From Eubacterium sp. (GTDB lineage: Bacteria > Bacillota > Clostridia > Oscillospirales > Acutalibacteraceae): a stretch of 6,783 nt of DNA. Positions within the stretch are counted from its first letter, which is position 1. Each line of letters opens with the position of its first letter. The position numbers and the translations under genes are program-made. This document shows, piece by piece, positions 1 to 6,076 of the stretch. Location of the stretch: assembly GCA_029050995.1 (NCBI GenBank), contig JAIDLO010000035.1, positions 1-6,783 of the forward strand, given 5' to 3'. A model generated the notes under the pieces. It saw nothing but the letters and a program-made list of their open reading frames with translations. It searched no databases and had not been told where the DNA came from.

Positions 1-1
1 C

Positions 2-77
2 GGGAGCATAGCTCAGCTGGGAGAGCATCTGCCTTACAAGCAGAGGGTCACAGGTTCGAGCCCTGTTGTTCCCACCA
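2..77 (+). tRNA. tRNA-Val (anticodon TAC)
   Basis: A complete cloverleaf can be folded by eye. The acceptor stem GGGAGCA (2-8) pairs with TGTTCCC (67-73) with one G-T wobble. The D arm is GCTC/GAGC, and the anticodon stem TCTGC (28-32) pairs with GCAGA (40-44) around the loop CTTACAA. The T arm ACAGG-TTCGAGC-CCTGT is canonical. The loop places the anticodon TAC at 35-37, which reads GTA and, with modified U34, the other valine codons. The discriminator A and the CCA end (75-77) are encoded. Only one base precedes the gene here, so its promoter and any neighbouring tRNAs lie outside the window. An intrinsic terminator follows at once. Confidence 0.97.
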
Positions 78-112
78 AAAAAGAAACTGCACAAAAGTGT
101 AGTTTCTTTTTT
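78..112 (+). terminator. Intrinsic terminator of the tRNA-Val gene
   Basis: A stem of about 15 bp (78-92 with 97-111, one G-T pair) closes an AAAA loop. Its 5' arm opens with an A tract and its 3' arm ends in a run of T, directly after the tRNA CCA end. Because the A and T tracts are symmetric, the hairpin could also stop transcription arriving from the minus strand. Confidence 0.9.
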
Positions 113-122
113 ATTTATATGC

Positions 123-155
123 AAACAAAAAGAGCAGTTTGAAAACTGCTCTTTC
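123..155 (-). terminator. Intrinsic terminator of the SDR-transporter operon
   Basis: An 11-bp perfect stem (129-139 with 144-154) encloses a 4-nt loop. Read on the minus strand it is followed by a T-rich run (complement of 123-130). It starts 8 nt beyond the stop codon of the minus-strand transporter gene, which is where that transcript should end. Together with the tRNA terminator it insulates the two converging transcripts. Confidence 0.88.
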
Positions 156-162
156 TTTATTA

Positions 163-1620
163 TTATTTATTCGCTTCTCTTCTTGCTGCAAGCTCTGAAG
201 CAATCTTTGCTTTCTTTTCGCCGACAATATCATATTTGAACATTGGAATTGTTGAAATAAGAGCAAGAATACCCGGCATAACTGTGTAAGCAAAGAAGAT
301 AATATCCTTTGTGCCGACATCAAAGCCTGCTGCTGTGCCTGCTGTAATCTGCGCAACAGTGTCCGAATAACCGGAGAACTGAACAAAAACAAGTCCAAGT
401 GCAGTACCAAGCGCAAGGCAAACCTTAATGGTAAGTGTAAGAACAGAATATGCAGCACCCTCCATACGCTTACCTGTTTCATATTCATAATAATCAACGC
501 AATCCGCAGTCATAATCATCGGCATAAGTGTTACTGCGCCAAACTGCAAGCCGATTAAGAACAGGAAGAGATAGAAGAGAACTGTAAGCACCATATTATC
601 CGGATTTCTGAACCAGAGGAAACCTACGATAAAGGAAAGCACGGAAACAACGAAACCATAGAAGGACATAATCAGATAAACCTTCTTTTCGCCGAGCTTT
701 TTGATAAGAACAGGGCAGATTGCCATACTTACCATTGAGCCGATTGCTGTTACAACACCAAGAACAGCAACTAAATTCTGACTGCCGAGAAGAACATTGG
801 CAGCCTGAACCTGGATACCCATAGCCATCTGTCTGCCAAATCCGAGGAAATAGGAAATGATAACAAGCATTAACGGCTTATTATTTTTAAGTGCATTGAT
901 CATATCCTTTGTTGTTGTTATCTCGCCCGATACATAAGGCACTCTTTCCTTATTGAGCATAGGAATCAGCGCAAAGAGAACACAGCCGAGAACTGCCGTT
1001 AATACAGCTGTCCAGAAATATTCGCTGCCAATCATAGGCGTATCTGTTTCGCCCTCAAAGCCGATAACCTGCGAACCATTCGGAACAATAAGGCAAACAA
1101 TCGGAACAACAACTACGCATGCTGAAAAACCAATCTGCTTAAATGTGTTTGAAATAGAAACAACATTTGTTCTTTCCGTTGGATTTGGTGTTAATACAGA
1201 TGCAATACCCTGAGAAGGAACATCGCCCAAGGTCATAGCAAGGCTCCAAATAAGATATGTAACAAAAATCCAAACATAGGTAACTGCCTTGTTCTCCTTA
1301 AACGGAACATCAACAAAAACAACTGCTGTTAACACAAGAAGAGGAATGATTGAATACATAATCATAGATTTGAATTTGCCGTGCTTACTCTTTGAGCGGT
1401 CTACCATATTACCAACGATAGGATCAAAAACAGCTGAAACAATTTTTGCAATTAAAATAAGAATACCTACAACTGCAATATCTGCTCCAAGAATAGATGC
1501 ATCAAATTCTGCCTGATATGAATTCAAAAGACCGACGATTGCCTGAAAGCCGAAAAGGCCAAGCGAATACGCCGCAATCTCTTTAAAATTCATATGCTTT
1601 TGTGTTGTAATATCTGTCAT
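163..1620 (-). CDS. MFS transporter of the GPH (MelB-like, MFS_2) family
   Basis: This 485-residue integral membrane protein has about twelve hydrophobic segments and the usual length of glycoside-pentoside-hexuronide:cation symporters. Family marks are FDPIVG (65-70), HGKFK (80-84) after helix II, GDVP (132-135), the ER (149-150) of the first-half loop, and VDYYEYETGKR (375-385) before helix XI. Set without gaps against MelB from memory, Asp59, Asp124 and Lys377 appear kept (D66, D133, K399). MelB Asp19, Asp55 and Trp128 correspond to Q26, S62 and Q137, so both the sugar and the cation site differ from melibiose permease. It should import a small solute, but the substrate cannot be named. 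The start is backed by GGAGG (complement of 1630-1634) nine bases upstream. It follows the SDR gene by 24 nt with no promoter between them, so the two are probably one operon. Confidence 0.9.
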   Translation of the reverse strand: MTDITTQKHMNFKEIAAYSLGLFGFQAIVGLLNSYQAEFDASILGADIAVVGILILIAKIVSAVFDPIVGNMVDRSKSKHGKFKSMIMYSIIPLLVLTAVVFVDVPFKENKAVTYVWIFVTYLIWSLAMTLGDVPSQGIASVLTPNPTERTNVVSISNTFKQIGFSACVVVVPIVCLIVPNGSQVIGFEGETDTPMIGSEYFWTAVLTAVLGCVLFALIPMLNKERVPYVSGEITTTKDMINALKNNKPLMLVIISYFLGFGRQMAMGIQVQAANVLLGSQNLVAVLGVVTAIGSMVSMAICPVLIKKLGEKKVYLIMSFYGFVVSVLSFIVGFLWFRNPDNMVLTVLFYLFLFLIGLQFGAVTLMPMIMTADCVDYYEYETGKRMEGAAYSVLTLTIKVCLALGTALGLVFVQFSGYSDTVAQITAGTAAGFDVGTKDIIFFAYTVMPGILALISTIPMFKYDIVGEKKAKIASELAARREANK

Positions 1621-1644
1621 AAATTAAAACCTCCGTTTTAAAAA

Positions 1645-2475
1645 TTATTTGAATATTTCGCTGAATATATCTATATCCGCAGCTTTCATTACTGCGCTGA
1701 ACAGCCTGCTGCCGTTTACGGGAAGAAGCTTTCCAAAAATGCTCATTGCGTGCGCATCCATTCCGTGAATCTGAAGCGCCTGCTTATGCGCTATACCGAA
1801 CATAATCATTTTAACCATTAAATCGCAATCTGTTGATATCATATCAATCAGCTTTTGCCCTTTTTCGCTTTCAGCCGCCTGATTTCTCATAATATCCGTT
1901 TTTGTGAATCCCGGGCATACAAGACCAACGAAAAGCTTTCCTCTGTACTCTTCCCGCATCGCTTCCGTAAACGCTTTAAGCGCAGCCTTTGACGCGGAAT
2001 AAACAGAAGTGCCCGCAAGGCTCATTAACGCCGCCGAAGAATCAATATTGATAACAGCGCCGCTTTCGCTTTCAAGAAGAAACGGCATAAGCGCTTTAAC
2101 AGAATAGACCGCAGAATAAAAATTGATATTCATAACAGTTTCAATTTCTTCAATATCGTATCTGCCTACTCTTTTGAATTTCGGAAGAATACCCGCATTA
2201 TTAATCAGAACATCAATCTTTGTTCCGTTTTCTGCAAGCTCTGCGGCAAAGCTTTCCCAATTTTCACGCTTTGAAACATCAAAGAGTTTATACGAAAACT
2301 GCTCTGCATAGCTTGGACCTAATTCCTCAATAAATTTTTTCATCTTCGGCTCGCTTCGCGCAATGCCGATTACCTTACAGCCGTGCTTTTTTATAAGCGC
2401 TGCTGCAATTCCTGCACCCATACCGCCGGATGCACCTGTTACAATACAGGTTTTACCATTTAACCAACAGGCCAT
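1645..2475 (-). CDS. Short-chain dehydrogenase/reductase (classical SDR)
   Basis: This is a 276-residue cytoplasmic oxidoreductase with a complete classical SDR motif set. It has the glycine-rich cofactor loop TGASGGMG (13-20), NNAG (92-95), the structural Asn in NINF (N118), a Ser of the catalytic centre in IDSSAA (S146 or S147), Y159-SAS-K163, and PG (188-189) followed by T191 and T193. Arg40 at the end of strand beta-2 favours NADP(H) over NAD(H). The roughly 75 residues after the core carry the substrate loop and are not diagnostic. It should interconvert an alcohol and a ketone on an unknown substrate. AAAGAGG (complement of 2484-2490) lies eight bases before the ATG. The transporter gene follows in the same direction 24 nt later, which suggests that the enzyme acts on what the transporter carries. 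A dedicated promoter sits just upstream. Confidence 0.92.
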   Translation of the reverse strand: MACWLNGKTCIVTGASGGMGAGIAAALIKKHGCKVIGIARSEPKMKKFIEELGPSYAEQFSYKLFDVSKRENWESFAAELAENGTKIDVLINNAGILPKFKRVGRYDIEEIETVMNINFYSAVYSVKALMPFLLESESGAVINIDSSAALMSLAGTSVYSASKAALKAFTEAMREEYRGKLFVGLVCPGFTKTDIMRNQAAESEKGQKLIDMISTDCDLMVKMIMFGIAHKQALQIHGMDAHAMSIFGKLLPVNGSRLFSAVMKAADIDIFSEIFK

Positions 2476-2493
2476 AAGTTTAACCTCTTTTTA

Positions 2494-2535
2494 CAAAAAA
2501 ATACCTGTGTCTATTATACAGTAAAAGACACAGGT
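2494..2535 (-). terminator. Perfect 10-bp inverted repeat: terminator of bioY-DUF1284, possibly also an operator
   Basis: ACCTGTGTCT and AGACACAGGT (plus-strand arms 2503-2512 and 2526-2535) pair perfectly around 13 nt. On the minus strand the hairpin begins 17 nt after the DUF1284 stop codon and is followed by A then seven T (2501-2495). That fits an intrinsic terminator for the bioY-DUF1284 transcript. The same repeat flanks the -10 box of the SDR promoter, so a dimeric repressor site is a second possibility. RNA started at that promoter would hold only part of one arm and could not fold this hairpin. Confidence 0.8.
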
Positions 2536-2541
2536 TTACAA
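2513..2541 (-). promoter_or_regulatory. Sigma-A promoter of the SDR-transporter operon
   Basis: Read on the minus strand, TTGTAA (2541-2536) is followed after exactly 17 bp by a perfect TATAAT (2518-2513). An A/T-rich stretch (about 2543-2562) just upstream of the -35 box resembles an UP element. The predicted start near 2506 gives a leader of about 30 nt before the SDR ATG. The -10 box lies in the loop of the inverted repeat listed separately. Consensus quality and spacing make this a confident prediction, though no transcript start has been seen. Confidence 0.75.
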
Positions 2542-2552
2542 TAAAAAATATT

Positions 2553-2849
2553 TTATTTTTTGCAGAGATTATACCATGCACAATCAGAACATATTTTTGA
2601 TATATCGCCTGTACCTAAATCAGCAGTAAGCTTATCAAAACGGCTAACCTTTTCATTATCCCTGCAAACGCCGTTTTCAAGATTCGGGCAGAAGCGGCAG
2701 ACATCATCTGCACCCTCAACAAGTTCATACGCTTCCCCGTTCAAAAAGCGCTCTTTAATACTTTGCATATTTTTGCAGAATGCCTCACTATACCCCTTGC
2801 CGCCAAACCTTGGAATACAGTTTAAATGATGTGCCCTAAGCCTCAACAT
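2553..2849 (-). CDS. DUF1284 family protein, cysteine-rich, putative iron-sulfur binding
   Basis: This small soluble protein (98 residues) matches the DUF1284 pattern as I know it: an N-terminal RAHHLNC (5-11), GKGYS (17-21), and GADDVCRFCPN (46-56). It has eight cysteines (C11, C25, C51, C54, C62, C87, C90, C96), including two CxxC pairs, which suggests a metal or Fe-S cluster. No enzymatic role is established for the family to my knowledge. Its ATG lies inside the 3' end of bioY, overlapping it by 14 nt in another frame. AAGAGG (complement of 2860-2865) is ten bases upstream, within the bioY coding sequence. It should therefore be co-transcribed and translationally coupled with bioY, and so be under the same biotin-responsive control. 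A role in biotin uptake or use is inferred from position only. Confidence 0.85.
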   Translation of the reverse strand: MLRLRAHHLNCIPRFGGKGYSEAFCKNMQSIKERFLNGEAYELVEGADDVCRFCPNLENGVCRDNEKVSRFDKLTADLGTGDISKICSDCAWYNLCKK

Positions 2850-3402
2850 ATTTATTCAACCTCTTGCAAATTAATGTTGCTACGGCGATTTTCACAAGAT
2901 CGGGGATGATAAACGGCACAACGCACATAGAAAGTGCACTACCGATTGTTACGGCATCTGCACTATTGTTATTATTATAGATAACAAACCACGCTGTTCC
3001 AAATGCATAGCAAACTGCAATTCCGAGAAACATAGAGAGCGCATAAACCCAGATCTTTTTGCCAAGTAGCTTTACCATAACACCAACAATAAGTGCCGTA
3101 AAAATAAAGCCGACAATATATCCGCCCGTTATACCGAAAAGAACGCCTACACCCGAACTGAATTCGGACAATACAGGCACGCCGATTAATGCAAGCAGAA
3201 TATAAACAATAACTGCAATTACACTTTTTTTCGTACCGAGAAGTCCTGCGGTAATGCAGACAGCCATCGTCTGCAAGGTAATCGGTACGGCAAGCGGAAT
3301 TGAAATCCAGGAGCATACCGCAATGAATGCTACAAATATTCCAATGTACGCAACCTCAACTGTTTTCAGTTTTTTTCTTTTTTTCATTTCCATATTTTCC
3401 AT
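2836..3402 (-). CDS. bioY: Biotin transporter BioY (ECF S component)
   Basis: This is a 188-residue membrane protein of about six helices, the normal size for BioY, the biotin-binding S component of ECF transporters. Recognisable family segments are VPITLQTM (39-46), GVPV (74-77), TGGYIVGF (92-99), the YAFGTAWF helix (132-139), and PFIIPDLVK (163-171). The N terminus is short and basic (KKRKKLK, 7-13), as expected for a cytoplasmic end. No EcfA or EcfT genes are nearby, so it probably uses a shared energising module encoded elsewhere. The start is set by GGAGG (complement of 3409-3413) six bases upstream; the ATG codons at residues 4 and 6 are worse placed. It is the first gene of a minus-strand pair with the DUF1284 gene, behind a consensus promoter overlapped by a BirA-type operator. 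Confidence 0.95.
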   Translation of the reverse strand: MENMEMKKRKKLKTVEVAYIGIFVAFIAVCSWISIPLAVPITLQTMAVCITAGLLGTKKSVIAVIVYILLALIGVPVLSEFSSGVGVLFGITGGYIVGFIFTALIVGVMVKLLGKKIWVYALSMFLGIAVCYAFGTAWFVIYNNNNSADAVTIGSALSMCVVPFIIPDLVKIAVATLICKRLNKYVEA

Positions 3403-3440
3403 ATCTTTCCTCCGTTCAATAAAATTGAATTTACGGAATA

Positions 3441-3469
3441 TTTATACACGCAAAAGAATATATTGTCAA
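3441..3469 (-). promoter_or_regulatory. Sigma-A promoter of bioY
   Basis: On the minus strand a perfect TTGACA (3469-3464) is followed after 17 bp by TATAAA (3446-3441). The predicted start near 3434 gives a leader of about 32 nt that contains the GGAGG site. The -35 box lies entirely within the left half of the BirA-type palindrome, so bound BirA would block RNA polymerase. Confidence 0.85.
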
Positions 3470-3494
3470 CCATTTCATCAAAATAGGTTTACAA
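3463..3494. promoter_or_regulatory. BirA (biotin repressor) operator
   Basis: Half-site TTGTCAACC (3463-3471), a 14-bp spacer and half-site GGTTTACAA (3486-3494) form an inverted repeat. It agrees with the known bacterial BirA consensus TTGTTAACC-N14-16-GGTTAACAA at all but one position in each half. One further A-T pair (3462 and 3495) extends the symmetry. The site covers the bioY -35 box. When biotin is plentiful, the biotinyl-AMP form of BirA should repress bioY and DUF1284. The birA gene itself is not in this window. Confidence 0.87.
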
Positions 3495-3502
3495 TTAAAT
3501 AT

Positions 3503-3531
3503 TTGCACAAAAGCCTATTATATGTTAATAT
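3503..3531 (+). promoter_or_regulatory. Possible promoter of the PHP-kinase-regulator operon
   Basis: TTGCAC (3503-3508), a 17-bp spacer and TAATAT (3526-3531) preceded by TG (3523-3524) give an extended -10 type promoter. Each hexamer matches consensus at four of six positions. Transcription would start near 3538, almost at the ribosome binding site, so the leader would be very short. A TATTAT at 3516-3521 is an alternative -10 without a good -35. Some promoter is expected here because the next gene upstream is divergent. Confidence 0.35.
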
Positions 3532-3550
3532 AAAAACGAGGTGAAAATTT

Positions 3551-4543
3551 ATGGAAAGAAAATGGTTTAAAGGCGATACACATTTACACACAACAAACAG
3601 CGACGGCAAGCTTACAAAGGGCCAGCTTGTTGAATACTGCAAGGAGCAGGGTCTGGATTTTATGATTATTACAGACCATAATTATAATACCGTTGAAGAA
3701 AGCTATTATGACGGCGATATGCTTGTTATTCAGGGACAGGAGCTTACAGACGACAACGGCCATGTAAACATCTGGGGCGTTAAGGTTCCCGAAGAACCGC
3801 CGTACACGCTGAATTCCCGAGAGGACTATGAAAAGATTATTGCAAAATGCAAGGAGGCAGGTGCTACTGTTTCCTTAAATCATCCATTCTGCTCTATGTG
3901 CGGTTTCAGATTTGATATAGACGGGCTTTACTGTGATTGTGCTGAAGTCTGGAACACAATTCAGCATTCAGACAATATGGTAAACCGTGACTGGTGGGTA
4001 GATCAGCTTATGGCAGGCAATAAAATTGCTGCAATAGGCGGCTCTGATTTCCACAGAGAAGTAGTTCCGGGAACTAAAATTCTTATAGCCTGCCCGACAA
4101 CAATCGTGCTTGCCGAGGAAAATACAACAGAAGCTATTCTTAAAGCAATGCGCGAGGGCAGAAGCGTTATAACAAATTCCCCGAATTCAACAATGATTGA
4201 ATTAACCTGCGGCGATGCCGTAATCGGCGACAGCGTGCCGTTTGAAAAAGGCACAAAGGTTGATGTTAAATTAACAAATTTATTCAAGCATCATAAGGTT
4301 ACTGTTTATAACAACAAAACGCCGATTTACAGCTTTGATTCGGGCTTTAAGAAATACAAGGAATATGCTTTCAGTTGCGAGGTTAAGGAAAAAGGCTTTG
4401 TAAGAGTTGAAGTAACTTATGAATATAAGGGCATTGCCAGAAAGGCATACAAATTTGCAGAGGAAAAATATCTGAACTGCAAAAACACAAACGGTTTCCC
4501 GCCATTCATAAGAGCATTTACAAATCCGATTTGGTTTGAGTAA
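3551..4543 (+). CDS. PHP-domain metallohydrolase, CehA/McbA-like
   Basis: This is a 330-residue protein without a signal peptide or membrane helix, so it is cytoplasmic. The N-terminal PHP domain (about 5-175) carries the full metal-ligand set: GDTHLHT (H11, H13), SDG (D18), TDHN (D42, H43), E64, NHP (H111) and GGSDFH (D166, H168). A trinuclear-metal phosphoesterase active site should therefore be intact. Residues 175-210 hold the AILKAMREGRSVITNSP segment typical of CehA-like proteins, followed by a beta-rich C-terminal part (about 215-325) of unknown role. Family members hydrolyse phosphate esters of varied substrates; this one cannot be assigned. GAGGTG (3538-3543) lies seven bases before the ATG. 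The gene heads an operon with a histidine kinase two bases downstream, which hints at a role in the same response or stress. Confidence 0.88.
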   Translation: MERKWFKGDTHLHTTNSDGKLTKGQLVEYCKEQGLDFMIITDHNYNTVEESYYDGDMLVIQGQELTDDNGHVNIWGVKVPEEPPYTLNSREDYEKIIAKCKEAGATVSLNHPFCSMCGFRFDIDGLYCDCAEVWNTIQHSDNMVNRDWWVDQLMAGNKIAAIGGSDFHREVVPGTKILIACPTTIVLAEENTTEAILKAMREGRSVITNSPNSTMIELTCGDAVIGDSVPFEKGTKVDVKLTNLFKHHKVTVYNNKTPIYSFDSGFKKYKEYAFSCEVKEKGFVRVEVTYEYKGIARKAYKFAEEKYLNCKNTNGFPPFIRAFTNPIWFE

Positions 4544-4545
4544 TT

Positions 4546-6063
4546 ATGGATAACAACAAAGAAAAAATACAAGCTATACCCAAAAACTTAAAAATCAATA
4601 CACGAATTGTTTTAACATCTGTTTTAGCAATCGCAATTCCAACGGTTTTGATTATTGCACTTGCAATAACAATGTTTTCCGTTGCATCATCAAAAATCAA
4701 TTCGCCAACCATTTCATCCGCTTCTTACAATGTAATGATTCAGATAAAATGGAATCAGATTGCATCCCAAACAGCAAGAGTGCTTAAAAAAGATAAAAGC
4801 GATGATAAAAAGCTTAAGGAAACAGCATATTTTTGCAGAAGCCTTGAGGCAGACGGCGCATATATTCTGATTACAAAAAACGAAAAAGAATTTTATTGCT
4901 CAGATGCGGATGATAAAAGCATTGAAAAAATGTATTCCGTTATCGCAACAGAAAATGATGACAATGCATATCATCTCAGCAATTCGGGATTGATGATAAC
5001 CGCAACTGCGGCAACCGAAAAAGACACCTACCGCTTTGTTATACTGAATGAACAGCTTTCATTCCCCGATTTTTCAAACGGTCAATCCGAAAGCCTTTTC
5101 GGAACCTTTGTAAACAGAACAACTTTGATTTTAACCGGTATTGTTTTTCTGTTCATTATTGCAATCGTTGTTATCTCTTTCATAACAACAAAAACAATTG
5201 TTGGTCCGATTCGCCAGATTACCGAAGGTGCAAACGAAATTGCAAAGGGCAATTTTGAACACGAGATTGAATATAAATCAACAAATGAATTGGGCAGGCT
5301 TGCGGAAAGCTTTAACGAAATGCGCCTTCGCGTTAAGGACTCTATAGAGGAGCAAAGCATAGCCGATCAAAAACAAAAGGAAATGATTGCAGGCATTGCC
5401 CACGATTTAAGAACACCGCTTACCTCTGTTAAAGGCTATCTTGAGGGACTGCGTGACGGCATTGCCGATACACCGGAAAAGCGCAAGCGTTATATGGACA
5501 TTATTTATTCATCAACCTGCGATACGGAAAAAATGCTTGATGAGCTTTTAACCATTTCAAAATTGGAGCTTGGCTCTGTAACGCTGAACTTTGAACGAAT
5601 TGAAACGGCAGACTTTATTGAGTATGCAAAGCAGATTGGCGAAGAAATTGAAAAGAAGGATTTTGATTTTGAGCTTATTGATCAAACGAAAGGCTCTGTT
5701 GTTTTAAATCTTGATACAGACAGCTTTTCAAGGGTTATCAACAACATTATTTCCAACAGTATCAAATACCGAAACAAGGATATACGAGGCAGAATTGAAA
5801 TAACGATTATTGAGTATAAAAGCACCGTTTTGTTTGAGATTAAGGACAACGGCATGGGCGTAGACCGCGAAAGCCTGCCGAGAATTTTTGACACACTTTA
5901 TCGTGCAGACAAGGCGCGTTCCGATGTTCGCAACGGCTCCGGACTCGGGCTTGCAATATGCAAGCAGATTGTTGAGCTGCACGGAGGTTTAATCTGGGCA
6001 CAAAGCGAGCTTGGAAACGGACTTTCCATTTTCATTTCTCTGCCGAAAGCAGATAAAAATTAA
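4546..6063 (+). CDS. Membrane sensor histidine kinase (HAMP-HisKA-HATPase_c)
   Basis: This 505-residue kinase has a classical layout: TM1 (about 21-47), an extracytoplasmic sensor region (about 48-190), TM2 (about 193-215), HAMP (about 216-268), HisKA with the phosphoacceptor H286 in IAHDLRTPL, and a HATPase_c domain. In the ATPase domain the N box has N400 and N404, the G1 box is DNGMG (434-438), the F box is around RIFDTLYRAD (446-455), and the G2 box is NGSGLGLA (463-470). The HDLRTP sequence and the OmpR-type partner downstream place it with group HPK1/EnvZ-like kinases. I do not recognise the sensor region. It holds only two cysteines (C97, C118) and may have a Cache/PAS-like fold. The start follows the PHP stop by two bases with no clear Shine-Dalgarno, and an in-frame TGA at 4537 rules out an upstream start, so translation is probably coupled to the PHP gene. 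The cognate regulator follows 13 nt downstream. Confidence 0.95.
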   Translation: MDNNKEKIQAIPKNLKINTRIVLTSVLAIAIPTVLIIALAITMFSVASSKINSPTISSASYNVMIQIKWNQIASQTARVLKKDKSDDKKLKETAYFCRSLEADGAYILITKNEKEFYCSDADDKSIEKMYSVIATENDDNAYHLSNSGLMITATAATEKDTYRFVILNEQLSFPDFSNGQSESLFGTFVNRTTLILTGIVFLFIIAIVVISFITTKTIVGPIRQITEGANEIAKGNFEHEIEYKSTNELGRLAESFNEMRLRVKDSIEEQSIADQKQKEMIAGIAHDLRTPLTSVKGYLEGLRDGIADTPEKRKRYMDIIYSSTCDTEKMLDELLTISKLELGSVTLNFERIETADFIEYAKQIGEEIEKKDFDFELIDQTKGSVVLNLDTDSFSRVINNIISNSIKYRNKDIRGRIEITIIEYKSTVLFEIKDNGMGVDRESLPRIFDTLYRADKARSDVRNGSGLGLAICKQIVELHGGLIWAQSELGNGLSIFISLPKADKN

Positions 6064-6065
6064 CG

Positions 6066-6071
6066 AAGGGG
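6066..6071 (+). promoter_or_regulatory. Ribosome binding site that fixes the regulator start
   Basis: AAGGGG lies five bases before the ATG at 6077. The reading frame is open further upstream to an ATG at 6011, but that would overlap the kinase gene and add 22 residues in front of the typical MKRILIIEDD start. The 6077 start is therefore preferred. Confidence 0.85.
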
Positions 6072-6076
6072 TTACT

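Noticed and set aside
2..112. tRNA-Val 3' end as an integration site for a mobile element
   Set aside because: No integrase, no direct repeat of the tRNA 3' end and no foreign-looking genes were seen next to it. The genes nearby are of ordinary chromosomal type.
953..1516. Plus-strand open frames opposite the transporter gene
   Set aside because: They encode no recognisable domains, lack ribosome binding sites, and lie antisense to a well-supported transporter gene, so they are shadow frames.
2543..2561. A/T-only inverted repeat (8-bp arms, 3-nt loop) overlapping the DUF1284 stop as a terminator
   Set aside because: It contains no G-C pairs, so it would be unstable as an RNA hairpin. It fits better as an UP-element-like stretch for the SDR promoter, and the stronger hairpin follows directly.
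2975..3316. Cysteine-rich minus-strand open frame within bioY in another frame
   Set aside because: It is an out-of-frame reading of a clear bioY gene, and its Cys/Tyr/Arg-rich translation is typical of shadow frames.
3415..3429. Small TTCAAT/ATTGAA hairpin in the bioY leader as a possible riboswitch or attenuator
   Set aside because: It is six A/T-rich pairs with a 3-nt loop, too weak, and the leader is only about 32 nt. BirA control already explains regulation.
6011..6076. Upstream in-frame ATG that would lengthen the response regulator by 22 residues
   Set aside because: It lies inside the kinase gene, has no ribosome binding site of note, and adds a tail foreign to receiver domains. The ATG at 6077 has AAGGGG five bases upstream.
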